Shown here: positions 24,750 to 33,829 of the stretch, piece by piece
How the letters are laid out: the number at the start of each line of letters is the position of its first letter
Position numbering within the stretch: the stretch's first letter is position 1
Assembly (NCBI GenBank): GCA_041396585.1
Contig: JAWKYG010000009.1
Coordinates: 1 to 64,000, forward strand
Source: JAUIAI01 sp041396585
Lineage (GTDB): Bacteria > Pseudomonadota > Gammaproteobacteria > Burkholderiales > Burkholderiaceae_E
Direction of reading: 5' to 3'
Length of the DNA stretch: 64,000 nucleotides
The notes under the pieces: generated by a model
Database searches by the model: none
What the model was told of the DNA's origin: nothing
The model's input: only the letters and a program-made list of their open reading frames with translations
Made by a program: the position numbers and the translations under genes

Positions 24750-25215
24750 CGACACTCCGTAGCGAAGACATGGCGAAAGGCCAGGGCCGCGCCTGGCGAC
24801 CAGACCTTTGGCAGGCGCGGGTGACCAAAGCGCGAAACCCCGCCGAGCTTAACCCGAACCCGGGTCCAGGGTCCGGCAACCCCCTGCTGACGGTTCGGGC
24901 TATGGAAGCTCTGCAGAGGTTCACCAAGCGCATGGACTCGTGTTTTCCTGGGGACGACGGGCCGCCGGCTTGCAGGCCGGCCTGGCCAGTGACTAGTCTG
25001 CCGGCCAGGTCCCGGGCGTGTCGCGAGGTCGTATGTGCTTCCGGACCCGGATTAATCCTGGGCAAAGGATGGCATGAGACCGTGGAGCGAAGCTGTCCGA
25101 ACGCTCGGGGACGCACCGCATGACCAGGCCGGCCTGGCGTTGCCGGATCGCATGACCGCGCAGCAACGAGCGTTCGGGCATTCGTCGATCGTGCCGGCTC
25201 TCGAGAAACCGAATC
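24750..25215. other. 466-bp stretch without a convincing gene
   Basis: This region separates the start of the ubiquitin-like operon from the DUF2231 gene and must hold the operon's promoter. An open frame at 24770-25123 (plus) translates to a peptide without recognisable domain or hydrophobic pattern. Short GC inverted repeats occur, for example GCCGGC at 24964-24969 and 24976-24981 and CCTGGCC (24981-24987) with GGCCAGG (25003-25009). A structured RNA is possible but I recognise none. Confidence 0.4.
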
Positions 25216-25680
25216 ATGCGTACCGAACTCATTCACCCGATGGTGGTCCATTTTCCGATCGCGCTGATCTTCTGCATGCTGACGATCGACGCTTTGGCGG
25301 CGAGCATGAGCATCCCCGTGTCCGGGCGAGGCACAGTGGCGATCGTTTCCACCTCGGTCGCGGTCGCCGCCGGGGTGTTTGCGCTACTCGCGTTCGCATT
25401 CGGCGATCTGGCCTATGACATCGCCGCCGAAATGGCGAATGTGTCCAAGCAGGCGCTCGAACTCCACGAGGAAGCGGGCACGGTCACGGCGTTCGCCTTG
25501 CTGGGCTGGGCTGTCTTGCGCCTGATACTCTGGTGGCGACGCATCGATCTTGGCCACCTCGGCAGCTACGCGATCGTCGCCGTCGAGGTGCTGCTGGCGC
25601 TCGCCGTCGTGTTGACGGCATGGTATGGAGGCGACCTCGTTTATGAACACGGGATTGCGGTCGTCAGGGCAACGGGCTGA
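25216..25680 (+). CDS. DUF2231 family membrane protein
   Basis: A 154-residue inner-membrane protein opening MRTELIHPMVVHFPIALI, the His-Pro-(x)n-His-Phe-Pro motif that marks DUF2231, with four predicted membrane helices (about residues 10-28, 37-60, 80-100 and 112-135). The paired histidines at the membrane edge have led others to suggest haem or metal binding, but no function is established that I know. GAGA lies about ten nt before ATG 25216, a weak ribosome site. It is transcribed away from the ubiquitin-like operon. Confidence 0.8.
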   Translation: MRTELIHPMVVHFPIALIFCMLTIDALAASMSIPVSGRGTVAIVSTSVAVAAGVFALLAFAFGDLAYDIAAEMANVSKQALELHEEAGTVTAFALLGWAVLRLILWWRRIDLGHLGSYAIVAVEVLLALAVVLTAWYGGDLVYEHGIAVVRATG

Positions 25681-25911
25681 ACGGTGACTGTCGTGTCCGC
25701 GCCGCAGTACAGGGCTGGGATGTCGATGATCCGATCCTGGTCCCGCGGTGGGGAGTGGGCCGGTCCGGGCCGGGAATGCCCGGGGTCTTGCGCCGTTGGT
25801 CGGCCACTCCCGGCCGGCCGTGGCGAGCCTCGCACAGGGTTCGCCAGGGGTTGGTCCAATAGCGGGCATTCGCTAATGCATTTCGCCTCATGAGCGCGCA
25901 GCGGGCTCCTT

Positions 25912-27141
25912 ATGATCGAAATGTTCCCGTTCGATATCGAGACCACGATGAGCTTTCTCGCCCAGCACGCGCTGACCTATGCACCGGTCGTCAACGAAAA
26001 ACGAGTCCCTGTCGCCACCCGTATCTCGATCTCGCCGGATCGTGACGGGCATTTGTCGACGGCGCAGGCCTATGAGGCGATCGCCGGGCAATGGAATCCC
26101 GACGGCGGGCCGCTGCTGCTCGATCTCGACGCACGCTCGCCCGATGCACACCTGCTCGAGCTGAGCCCCCGTGAGGATCTCTGGTTCGAAGTGCCTGCCG
26201 ATTTCGTCACCGATCCGGCGGGCGCGGAGCTCGTGATCGATCTGCATATCAAAGGGTTTCAGATGGCCATGCGCGGTCGTCCGGTCGAAGACCTGACCCC
26301 CGATCTGCTCGAAGCCTTTCGTATGAGCCTGGTGCCATATGCCGATGATCGGCGCCAGGCCGAAGGGCTGGCGCCGCCATCGGACAAACGTAAGATTCCC
26401 AGCGCGCTGACCGGCGTGAAGTCGATCACCCAGATGGAAACCGCCTTCAAGGAAGGCGCCACCGCGGTCGTCGGCTGGCCTTTCGATGATGTGACCGAGC
26501 GCGCAGAGGGGGCAAGCGCCAATCCGAGCTTCGGGGTCGTGGCAAAGCTGATCCAGATGATCGGTGCCGAGGCAGACCCGGGCGAGATGGAGAAGGAAGT
26601 GCGGCGCGATCCTGCGCTCGCATTCCGGCTGTTTCGATATCTGAACTCGCCGGCCTTCGGCCTGCGCGTGGAGATTCAGTCTTTCCAGCATGCGCTGATG
26701 ATGCTGGGCTATAAGCGGCTGCGCAAGTGGCTCGCCCTCCTGATGGCCACCGCGGCGCGCGACAAGAATCTGCAACCCGTGATGTTCGCATCGCTGAGGC
26801 GCGGATTCCTGATCGAGCGGCTCAACAAGGACAATCCCGACACCCAGTTGCGCGACGAGGCCTTCATCATGGGTGTGTTCTCGTTGCTGGACAAACTCTT
26901 CAATGAGCCATTCGAATCGCTGTTCGAGCGTCTGCCGATGCCCGAGGCGGTCTATGACGCATTGGTCAAGAGCGAGGGGCCTTTGTTTCCGTATCTCGGC
27001 CTGGCCGGCGCGATCGAGCGTACCAATGAGCGGTCGGTGAGCGAGTCGCTTGGCGATGTCTTCATCTCGCAAGAGGACTGCAACATCGCCTTGCTGCAGG
27101 CCTTGAATGAATCCGGCGTGACGACGGCGAGCGCCGGCTGA
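25912..27141 (+). CDS. EAL-HDOD domain signalling protein (YuxH-type) with degenerate EAL
   Basis: A 409-residue protein. The first about 190 residues have the outline of a very degenerate EAL domain (no EAL tripeptide; VPVATRISI stands near the usual start of the fold). Residues from about 195 onward form an HDOD domain (KLIQMIGAEADPGEMEKEVRRDPALAFRLFRYLNSP, then HALMMLGYKRLRKWL). This pairing is the YuxH / EAL-and-HDOD group, regulators in c-di-GMP-linked motility and behaviour rather than active phosphodiesterases. ATG 25948 is an alternative start. A good terminator follows at 27171-27197 and a chemoreceptor gene comes next. Confidence 0.8.
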   Translation: MIEMFPFDIETTMSFLAQHALTYAPVVNEKRVPVATRISISPDRDGHLSTAQAYEAIAGQWNPDGGPLLLDLDARSPDAHLLELSPREDLWFEVPADFVTDPAGAELVIDLHIKGFQMAMRGRPVEDLTPDLLEAFRMSLVPYADDRRQAEGLAPPSDKRKIPSALTGVKSITQMETAFKEGATAVVGWPFDDVTERAEGASANPSFGVVAKLIQMIGAEADPGEMEKEVRRDPALAFRLFRYLNSPAFGLRVEIQSFQHALMMLGYKRLRKWLALLMATAARDKNLQPVMFASLRRGFLIERLNKDNPDTQLRDEAFIMGVFSLLDKLFNEPFESLFERLPMPEAVYDALVKSEGPLFPYLGLAGAIERTNERSVSESLGDVFISQEDCNIALLQALNESGVTTASAG

Positions 27142-27170
27142 GCATCGCTGCCGCACCCTCATCACCAGCG

Positions 27171-27197
27171 AACAGCGCCTGCGGGCGCTGTTTTTTT
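27171..27197 (+). terminator. Rho-independent terminator after the EAL-HDOD gene
   Basis: AACAGCGCC (27171-27179) pairs with GGCGCTGTT (27184-27192) around a 4-nt loop and is followed by T to 27197. It lies 30 bp after the stop at 27141. Confidence 0.88.
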
Positions 27198-27399
27198 GTG
27201 CGCCTGCCGGCCGCGGAGTTCGTCCCATCCATGATTCATCGCCGTCCACCGACTTCGCACCGCCCTTTGTCGACCGGTATCACCCGTTGACAAACGTCCT
27301 TCTCAAGATGGGACGAATTTGGTCGTAGCCAGGGTAGGTCGACAAGAAGACGGGACGACAGCCGCCGCGTGTGACCGGGGAGATTTCCGTTCAACCGTC

Positions 27400-29064
27400 A
27401 TGTGCGAGAACAAAGTGCGTAAGAATCTTCCGATCACCCAAACTGAATACCGCCTGTCTCCCGATGCGGCATTGGTGTCCACAACCGATGAGAAGGGGCG
27501 AATCGTTCACTGCAACGAAAGCTTCATCGAGGCCTCCGGGTTCACCCGTGACGAGTTGATCGGCCAGCCCCACAACCTGATCCGACACCCCGACATGCCC
27601 GAAGAGGCGTTTCGTGACATGTGGGCCACGATCCAGCAGGGCCGGCTATGGACCGGGATGGTGAAAAATCGCCGGCAGAATGGCGATCACTACTGGGTCA
27701 ATGCCAATGTCACGCCGCTGACTGCCGGCGACCGTATCGTGGGTTATCTGTCGGTTCGCGAGACGCCTTCGCGGGAGGCGGTCGCGGAGGCCGAGCGTCT
27801 GTATGCAAAGATGCGCGGCGAGGCCGAGCGTGGTCGGCTGGTGCACAGGCTCAGCGAAGGGCATGTCTGGCGCAGCACTGTCTTCGGGCGTCTGACACGC
27901 GCATTGCGGTTCGGGCCGAACGGCAGGCTGGCAATGCTCTCGAGCGCGTTCATTGCGGCGGCGAGCGCAGCGGGCATCGTGCTGAACCGCCTCGGTCTGC
28001 CCGACTGGGCGCATGGGGTGATTGCGCTGACGCTGGCCGGGCTCTTGTATGCGAGCCTGCGCGCCATGTTGCTCACGCCGGTCAAGGAGATCGAGGACTT
28101 CGCGAAATCCCTGGCCGCCTGCGATCTCGGGGTCAGATTCAAGTCCGATCGTGCCGGCGTGTTCGCCGGCGTGGGGATGGCCTTGTCACAGGTATCGCAG
28201 AACACCCGCGCGGTCATCGCCGATGTGCGTGCGGAGATCGATGCCATGGGCGTCACCTTGACCGAACTGGCGGCGAGTAAGCAGGATCTGTCCAACAGAA
28301 CCGAGTCGCAGGCAGCCGCACTGCAGGAGACGGCGAGCGCGATGGAGGAGATCACGACGTCGGTCAGGGTGAGTGCCGACCAGGCGCGCAGCTCCGCAGG
28401 CACCGCGAAAGAGGCGCGCGAGATCACCGAGCACAGCCACCGGACGGTTGGTGAGGTGGTCCAGACCATGGATCAGATCGGCGAGTCGTCCCGACGGGTG
28501 AGCGAGATCGTGAACGTGATCGAGAGCATCGCGTTCCAGACCAACATCCTGGCGCTCAATGCATCCGTCGAGGCGGCTCGTGCCGGCGACCAGGGGCGCG
28601 GATTTGCGGTGGTGGCCTCCGAGGTTCGCTCGCTCGCCCAGCGCAGCGGTGATGCGGCCAAGGAGATCCATGAGCTGATCTCCGAATCTGCGGCGCATGT
28701 GAACGACGGACTCCAGGTTACCCGCAAGGCGCGCGATACCATCGACACGGCACTCGCGCAGGTCATCTCCATGGGCAGCCTGGCCGAGGAGATCGCCGAT
28801 GGCGCGGCCGAGCAATCGAACGGCATCTCACAGGTGGGCGAGGCGGTCACCCATCTGGACTCCGTCACACAGCAGAACACGGCGATGGTCGAGGAGCTGG
28901 CCGCATCGTCGGCGGCACTGAGCAGGCAGGCCGACGAACTGTCCAACAGCGTGCGCTTGTTCCGGCTCGGGCCCAATGACAACCGGCATTCCCTGCATGG
29001 CGACGCTGTGCAGATGCGCCGGGATGCCAGGCGGGGCGGCGCCAGGGCGAAGTCTGGCGTCTGA
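27400..29064 (+). CDS. Aer-like PAS-domain methyl-accepting chemotaxis protein
   Basis: A 554-residue chemoreceptor. Its N-terminal PAS domain (about residues 15-125) carries LVSTTDEKGRIVHCNESF and GQPHNLIRHPDMP, the Aer signature for FAD-linked redox or energy taxis. Two membrane helices follow (about 182-222), then the cytoplasmic signalling domain with the hairpin tip IESIAFQTNILALNASVEAA, which binds CheA and CheW. ATG 27400 is used, but GTG 27415 gives MRKNLPITQTEYRL, closer to the canonical Aer N-terminus, and may be the true start. No other chemotaxis gene is adjacent. Confidence 0.9.
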   Translation: MCENKVRKNLPITQTEYRLSPDAALVSTTDEKGRIVHCNESFIEASGFTRDELIGQPHNLIRHPDMPEEAFRDMWATIQQGRLWTGMVKNRRQNGDHYWVNANVTPLTAGDRIVGYLSVRETPSREAVAEAERLYAKMRGEAERGRLVHRLSEGHVWRSTVFGRLTRALRFGPNGRLAMLSSAFIAAASAAGIVLNRLGLPDWAHGVIALTLAGLLYASLRAMLLTPVKEIEDFAKSLAACDLGVRFKSDRAGVFAGVGMALSQVSQNTRAVIADVRAEIDAMGVTLTELAASKQDLSNRTESQAAALQETASAMEEITTSVRVSADQARSSAGTAKEAREITEHSHRTVGEVVQTMDQIGESSRRVSEIVNVIESIAFQTNILALNASVEAARAGDQGRGFAVVASEVRSLAQRSGDAAKEIHELISESAAHVNDGLQVTRKARDTIDTALAQVISMGSLAEEIADGAAEQSNGISQVGEAVTHLDSVTQQNTAMVEELAASSAALSRQADELSNSVRLFRLGPNDNRHSLHGDAVQMRRDARRGGARAKSGV

Positions 29065-29272
29065 CGCCATCAGGCGGTGGGTGGCCGGAGCACCACCACC
29101 GGGGGACCACCGGGTCAGCGCATGATGCGGGTGCACGGCCACTGGCGGCCCATGCGTCGTATGTTCACTGATCCGTGCATCGAGTCGTCCATGCCCGGAT
29201 GCTTCAGAGGCGTAACATCCGCATGCGCGCCGCCGCCCGAGGCGGCAGTGTCCCCATCGCTACGGAGTAGAA

Positions 29273-30283
29273 ATGGCCGATACGATCAATCGTCAGGTGG
29301 TGCTGGCATCGCGCCCGGTCGGTATTCCCCAGGCCGGGCATTTTGCGCTTCGCGAGCAACCGGTCCAGGCGCCGGCCGCGGGGCAGGTGGTGATCCGCAA
29401 TCACTATTGGTCGGTCGAGCCGGCGATGCGCGGCTGGGTCAATGCGGTGGGCAACTATTCCGATCCGGTGGCCATCGGTGCGGTGATGCGCGCGTTCGCG
29501 GTCGGCGAGATCATCGCTTCGGCCAGCCCCGAGCACGCGGTCGGTGAGCGGGTCGTCGGTTTGTTTGGCTGGCAGACTCATGCGACGGTCGATGTGAGCG
29601 CGATCGATCACACGATCGAGACTGACGATCTGCCGATGTCGGCGTATCTCGGCGTGCTCGGCCTGAACGGAATCACCGCCTACTTCGGCCTGCTGGATCT
29701 CGGCCGGCCGCAGGCCGGGCAGACGGTGGTGGTGTCTACCGCGGCAGGTTCGGTCGGGTCCTGTGTCGGCCAGATCGCCAGATTGCATGGCTGCAGAACC
29801 GTTGGCATCGCCGGCGGTCCTGCCAAGGTGGCCCAGTGCGTCGAGGAGTTCGGCTACGACGTGGCGATCGACTACCGTAGCGACGATCTCGATGCCGCGC
29901 TTGCCGCGGCCTGTCCGAACGGTGTGGATGTGTATTTCGACAATACCTCGGGGCCGATCAGCGATGCTGTGCATCGCCAGCTTGCGATCCATGCACGCGT
30001 CGTGATCTGCGGCACCGCATCGGTGGCCAGTTGGGATCCACCCCCGCAGGGTCCGAGGATGGAGCGACAGATCCTGGTCAAGCGGGCCAGCGTGCACGGC
30101 CTGCTGGTGTTCGATTATCGAAACCGTTATCCGCAGGCCCGTGATGCGCTTGCCGGATGGATTCGTGACGGACGACTGCATTGGCGCGAGGACATCCTCG
30201 ACGGCGTCGAGGCTGCGCCCGATGCGATCGCCGGCTTGTATCGTGGCGAGAACCTGGGCAAGCGGCTGATCCGTGTCCTCTGA
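29273..30283 (+). CDS. Zinc-independent NADP-dependent oxidoreductase (CurA/PTGR-like MDR family)
   Basis: A 336-residue medium-chain reductase/dehydrogenase of the leukotriene B4 dehydrogenase group. It begins NRQVVLASRPVGIPQAGHF as in CurA-type enzymes, contains SVEPAMRGWV and the nucleotide-binding TVVVSTAAGSVGSCVGQIARLHG, and lacks zinc ligands. These enzymes reduce the double bond of alpha,beta-unsaturated ketones or aldehydes with NADPH. The following MFS gene starts inside its last codons (11-nt overlap), so the two are likely an operon, possibly for detoxifying and exporting an electrophile. That pairing role is inference. Confidence 0.88.
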   Translation: MADTINRQVVLASRPVGIPQAGHFALREQPVQAPAAGQVVIRNHYWSVEPAMRGWVNAVGNYSDPVAIGAVMRAFAVGEIIASASPEHAVGERVVGLFGWQTHATVDVSAIDHTIETDDLPMSAYLGVLGLNGITAYFGLLDLGRPQAGQTVVVSTAAGSVGSCVGQIARLHGCRTVGIAGGPAKVAQCVEEFGYDVAIDYRSDDLDAALAAACPNGVDVYFDNTSGPISDAVHRQLAIHARVVICGTASVASWDPPPQGPRMERQILVKRASVHGLLVFDYRNRYPQARDALAGWIRDGRLHWREDILDGVEAAPDAIAGLYRGENLGKRLIRVL

Positions 30284-31484
30284 TTCATCCACGGTGGTCG
30301 GCGAAGCGCGTGCCGGCGCTACGCAGGCGGAGTTCTCGGCCACATTGCGTGAGCTGGCCGTGGCTGCATTCGCCAGTGCGCTGTCGATGCGGGTGTGCGA
30401 TTCCATGCTGCCGCGCATCGCCGAGCAGTTCGCGCGTCCGGTCACCGATCTGGCCGGCGTGGTGACTGCATTCGCGATCGCCTACGGGGTGTTCAGCCTG
30501 ATTCACGGTCCGCTGGGCGATCGCCGTGGCAAGCTCAACACGATCTCGGTGGCCACCGTGGTGGCCGCCGTCGGATCGCTGGCCTGCTGGCTGGCCTGGA
30601 GTCCGGCCAGCCTGATCGTGTTTCGCTTCCTGACCGGGGCTGCCTGTGCGGCCTTGATACCGTTGTCGCTCGCCTGGATCGGCGATTCGGTCAGCGTCGA
30701 GGATCGCCAGCGCACCTTGGCGCGTTTCGCGGCCGCACCGATCACCGGGTTGATCGCGGGGCAGGTGGTCGGCGGCCTGTTCGCCGATGTCATCGGCTGG
30801 CGAAGTGCATTCCTGTTGCCCGCCGCCCTGTTGGGCTTCGCCGGTGTGCGCCTGTTGCGTACCGCCCGGGCCACCGCGGCCGGCGCCCACCGGATCGAAC
30901 CCACCGGCGTCATGGCGGGCTATCTATCGTTGCTGCGCAATCCGCGCGCGCGCTTTCTGATGATCACCGTGGCCATCGAGGGTGCCTGTGGCTTCGGAGT
31001 CCTCGCCTTCGTGCCGACATATGTGCATCTGCGCTTCGGTCTGCCGCTTTGGCAGGCGGGACTGCTGGTGGCGCTGTATGGCTTCGGCGGCCTGGCCTTC
31101 GCAGCCCAGGCGGGCCGGATCATCCGCCGTCTCGGACCTGCCGGGATGGCGTTCATCGGAGGCTTGTGCCTTCTGGCAGGCTTCGGCGCAGTGGCGGCCG
31201 CACCGGTCTGGCCGGCGGCCGCCTTGGGCTGCACAGTGGCGGGTTTCGGCTTCACGATGCTGCACAACACACTTCAAACGGGGGCCACGCAGGCGCATCC
31301 GCAGGCGCGCGGCACCGCGATCGCCGGTTTTGCGATGTGTTTGTTCGTCGGGCAGTCGATCGGTGTCGCAACTTCGGCCGAATTGGTCGAGCGTTTCGGG
31401 TTTTCCGCCGTGTTCGTCGCCTTTGCTTCGGTGCTCGCCGTCCTCGGGGTTGTTGTGCGGCGGGAGAGTCTGCGGGCCAGGTGA
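30273..31484 (+). CDS. MFS transporter, probable drug or metabolite exporter
   Basis: A 403-residue inner-membrane protein with about twelve hydrophobic helices and the MFS loop motif GPLGDRRGK (motif A, GxLxDRxGR type) between helices 2 and 3; LRFGLPLWQAGLLVALYGFGG begins the second half. Size and pattern fit the DHA1 12-helix exporters. The chosen GTG at 30273 overlaps the end of the preceding reductase gene by 11 nt; another GTG at 30297 is possible. Its substrate cannot be predicted from sequence. Confidence 0.85.
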   Translation: MSSDSSTVVGEARAGATQAEFSATLRELAVAAFASALSMRVCDSMLPRIAEQFARPVTDLAGVVTAFAIAYGVFSLIHGPLGDRRGKLNTISVATVVAAVGSLACWLAWSPASLIVFRFLTGAACAALIPLSLAWIGDSVSVEDRQRTLARFAAAPITGLIAGQVVGGLFADVIGWRSAFLLPAALLGFAGVRLLRTARATAAGAHRIEPTGVMAGYLSLLRNPRARFLMITVAIEGACGFGVLAFVPTYVHLRFGLPLWQAGLLVALYGFGGLAFAAQAGRIIRRLGPAGMAFIGGLCLLAGFGAVAAAPVWPAAALGCTVAGFGFTMLHNTLQTGATQAHPQARGTAIAGFAMCLFVGQSIGVATSAELVERFGFSAVFVAFASVLAVLGVVVRRESLRAR

Positions 31485-31545
31485 GGGGCCCGCGCCGAGC
31501 GGTGACGAATGCAGGCGGCCTGGGCAGTGTTCTCCTGGCGGGTTA

Positions 31546-32006
31546 TCAGCGCTGGGTCAGCAGCAGGCGCAGGCCCGGCAGGCAGTAGATGGTGCCGACG
31601 ATCCTGCCCTGCCAGCGCAGGATGCCGGCGTGTCGGCGCAGGCTGTTGCCCAGGCGGCCGGCACCTCTCGCGAACACGACGGTGCTGAACAAGCCGAGCA
31701 CCGCGAAGACGATGCCCAGGATCAGCAACTGCGCGGCCACCGGCCCTCGTTGCGGGTTCACGAACTGCGGCAGGAACGCCAGGAAGAACAGCGCCGTCTT
31801 GGGGTTGAGAACCTCGGCGAGGATCGCCTGGACGAAGGCTTCACGGGCGCTCAGGTGCAGCCGGTCCGCGATGCTACCGGCGTCGTGCGGCCGGGCAGCG
31901 ATCATGCGCAGACCGATCAGCATCAGATACGCGGCGCCGGCCCGGGCATGAACACGAAGCCGAGCACGATCAGCGCATAGGTGAGCAAGGTTGGCGAATC
32001 GACCAT
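31546..32006 (-). pseudogene. LysE/RhtB-family exporter remnant with internal deletion and frame change
   Basis: The N-terminal fragment MVDSPTLLTYALIVLGFVF plus MPGPA starts at ATG 32006 and matches the first helix and Pro-Gly-Pro motif of LysE-type amino-acid exporters. At about 31937-31945 it runs directly into GAAYLMLIGLRMIAAR, which belongs roughly 65-70 residues further on in an intact protein and is in another frame. The rest (NPKTALFFLAFLPQFV ... LRLLLTQR) reads to TGA at 31546. An intact LysE has about 205 residues; only about 150 codons remain here. The deletion removes helices 2 and 3, so no functional exporter is expected. Confidence 0.8.
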
Positions 32007-32091
32007 CTTCAGGGCCTGTACTGCGGCTGACAGACGGTGCGGCCGGGCTGGCGGGGGTGCCCACCGCCGGGGCCCGACATGCCGAGCGTGT

Positions 32092-33723
32092 TCAGCCGAC
32101 GAGAAAGCCCTCGTAATCATTGGCGGCTACCTGGCGACACTTTTCCGCATAGGCCGGAAAGCCAAGCAGTGGCATGAACACACGCGCCTTACCCGGCACA
32201 TTGGCGCCCAGATACCAGGAGTTGCAGTGCGGAAAGACGGTGGCGCCGGCCACCTCGTTCACATGGGCGACCCAGGCATCCTGCGCCTTCGGATCGGCGC
32301 CGATCCGGCGCTTGCCGTGCGCGCGCATCCAGGCCAGACACTGGTCGATGAACTCGACATGTTGCTCGATCGACATGATCATGTTGGTCAGCACGGACGG
32401 GCTGCCCGGGCCTGTGATCATGAACAGGTTCGGGAACCCGGCCACCATCAGCCCGAGATAATTGCGTGGTCCGTCGGCCCAGGCATCGGCCAGCCGGCGG
32501 CCCTGGCTGCCGCGAATGTCGATGCGCAGCAGGGTGCCGGTCATGGCATCGAAACCGGTGGCGAGAACCAGGGCATCGACCGGGATCGTTTCGTCGCCGA
32601 TATTCACCCCGTGGGCCTCGATCCGCTGGATCGGCGTCTCGCGAAGATCGACCAGCCGGACATTGGGGCGATTGAACGTGGCGTAGTAGTCGGTGTCCAC
32701 GCACAGCCGCTTGCAGCCGATCATCTGCTCCGGAGCGAGCCGTCTGGCGAGGTCCGGGTCGGCAACGATCTCGCGGATCTTGTCGCGTACGAACTGGCCG
32801 GCCAGACGGTTGGCATCCGGTTCGATCATCAGATCATCGAATGCGCGCGTGAAGCCGAGCCCGCCGCGCTTCCACCAGTTCTCGAACACCCGGCGCCGAT
32901 CCTCGGGCGTGCTGCCCAGGGCCGAACCCTCCGGGGCGGGCGCATTCGAACCAAAGGCGGGCAGCATCTGCCGGTTGCGCGCGCGAAAATTCGCATAGTC
33001 GGCCTTGATCCTGGCTTCGTAGTCGGGATCCACGGGTGCGTTGTGCGCGGGAACCGAGTAGTTCGGTGTGCGCTGAAAAACCACCACCTGTCCGGCCTGG
33101 GCGGCAATGACCGGAATCGATTGGATCGCCGACGAGCCGGTGCCGATCACGCCGACCCGCTGACCCGTGAAATCGACTCCCTCGTGAGGCCACTGGCCGG
33201 TGTGATACTGCGGGCCGGCGAAGTCGTCGATGCCGGGGATATCGGGCCGGTTGGTGGTGGACAGGCAGCCGGTGGCCATTACCAGGAAGCGGGCCTGCCG
33301 GGTGGCAAGGGCAGAATCCTTGGCCAGATCGTGTGCCTCGATGCGCCAAAGGCCGCTGTCATCGTCGAAGCTGGCGCCATCCACGCGCACCTGGAAGCGG
33401 ATATCGCGGCGCAGGTCGAAGCGCTCGGCCACGTGCCGCGCATAGTCGAGGATCTCGGGCTGCGGGGCGAATCGCTCCTTCCAGTGCCATTCCTGTTGCA
33501 GTTGGTCGTCGAATGAGTACGAATACTCGAGGCTTTCGATGTCGCATCGTGCGCCGGGATAGCGGTTCCAGTACCAGGTGCCACCGACATCGTCGGCCAT
33601 CTCGAGGACTTCGGCTTTCAGGCCTGACAGACGCGCGCGGTGCAACATGTACATGCCACCGAACCCGGCGCCGACGATCAACAGATCGAGCGGCGCGCTG
33701 TCCGTGCAACGGTTATCGGTCAT
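32092..33723 (-). CDS. Flavin-dependent Baeyer-Villiger monooxygenase
   Basis: A 543-residue FAD/NADPH monooxygenase of the cyclohexanone monooxygenase type. Two Rossmann motifs are present (LIVGAGFGGMY near the N-terminus; VGVIGTGSSAIQ mid-protein), and between them the Baeyer-Villiger fingerprint FAGPQYHTGQWP. The family inserts oxygen next to a ketone to give an ester or lactone. ATG 33723 is preferred because GGAG lies seven to eight nt upstream. Downstream is the decayed LysE gene; upstream on the same strand are a beta-hydroxyacid dehydrogenase and a carboxymuconolactone-decarboxylase-like gene, suggesting a shared catabolic role that I cannot specify. Confidence 0.92.
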   Translation of the reverse strand: MTDNRCTDSAPLDLLIVGAGFGGMYMLHRARLSGLKAEVLEMADDVGGTWYWNRYPGARCDIESLEYSYSFDDQLQQEWHWKERFAPQPEILDYARHVAERFDLRRDIRFQVRVDGASFDDDSGLWRIEAHDLAKDSALATRQARFLVMATGCLSTTNRPDIPGIDDFAGPQYHTGQWPHEGVDFTGQRVGVIGTGSSAIQSIPVIAAQAGQVVVFQRTPNYSVPAHNAPVDPDYEARIKADYANFRARNRQMLPAFGSNAPAPEGSALGSTPEDRRRVFENWWKRGGLGFTRAFDDLMIEPDANRLAGQFVRDKIREIVADPDLARRLAPEQMIGCKRLCVDTDYYATFNRPNVRLVDLRETPIQRIEAHGVNIGDETIPVDALVLATGFDAMTGTLLRIDIRGSQGRRLADAWADGPRNYLGLMVAGFPNLFMITGPGSPSVLTNMIMSIEQHVEFIDQCLAWMRAHGKRRIGADPKAQDAWVAHVNEVAGATVFPHCNSWYLGANVPGKARVFMPLLGFPAYAEKCRQVAANDYEGFLVG

Positions 33724-33829
33724 CTGGAGTCTCCAATGCGTGGCCGCTGTCATGGGCCGTCGTTGTATCGATTATCTCAGGCGGGCCGGCGCTGCTCGAA
33801 AGGGCGTGGCCCATCCCTGCCGGCGCGGC

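Noticed and set aside
24770..25123. 117-codon open frame upstream of the DUF2231 gene
   Set aside because: There is no ribosome site, domain, signal or hydrophobic pattern, and the amino-acid makeup looks like random GC-rich sequence.
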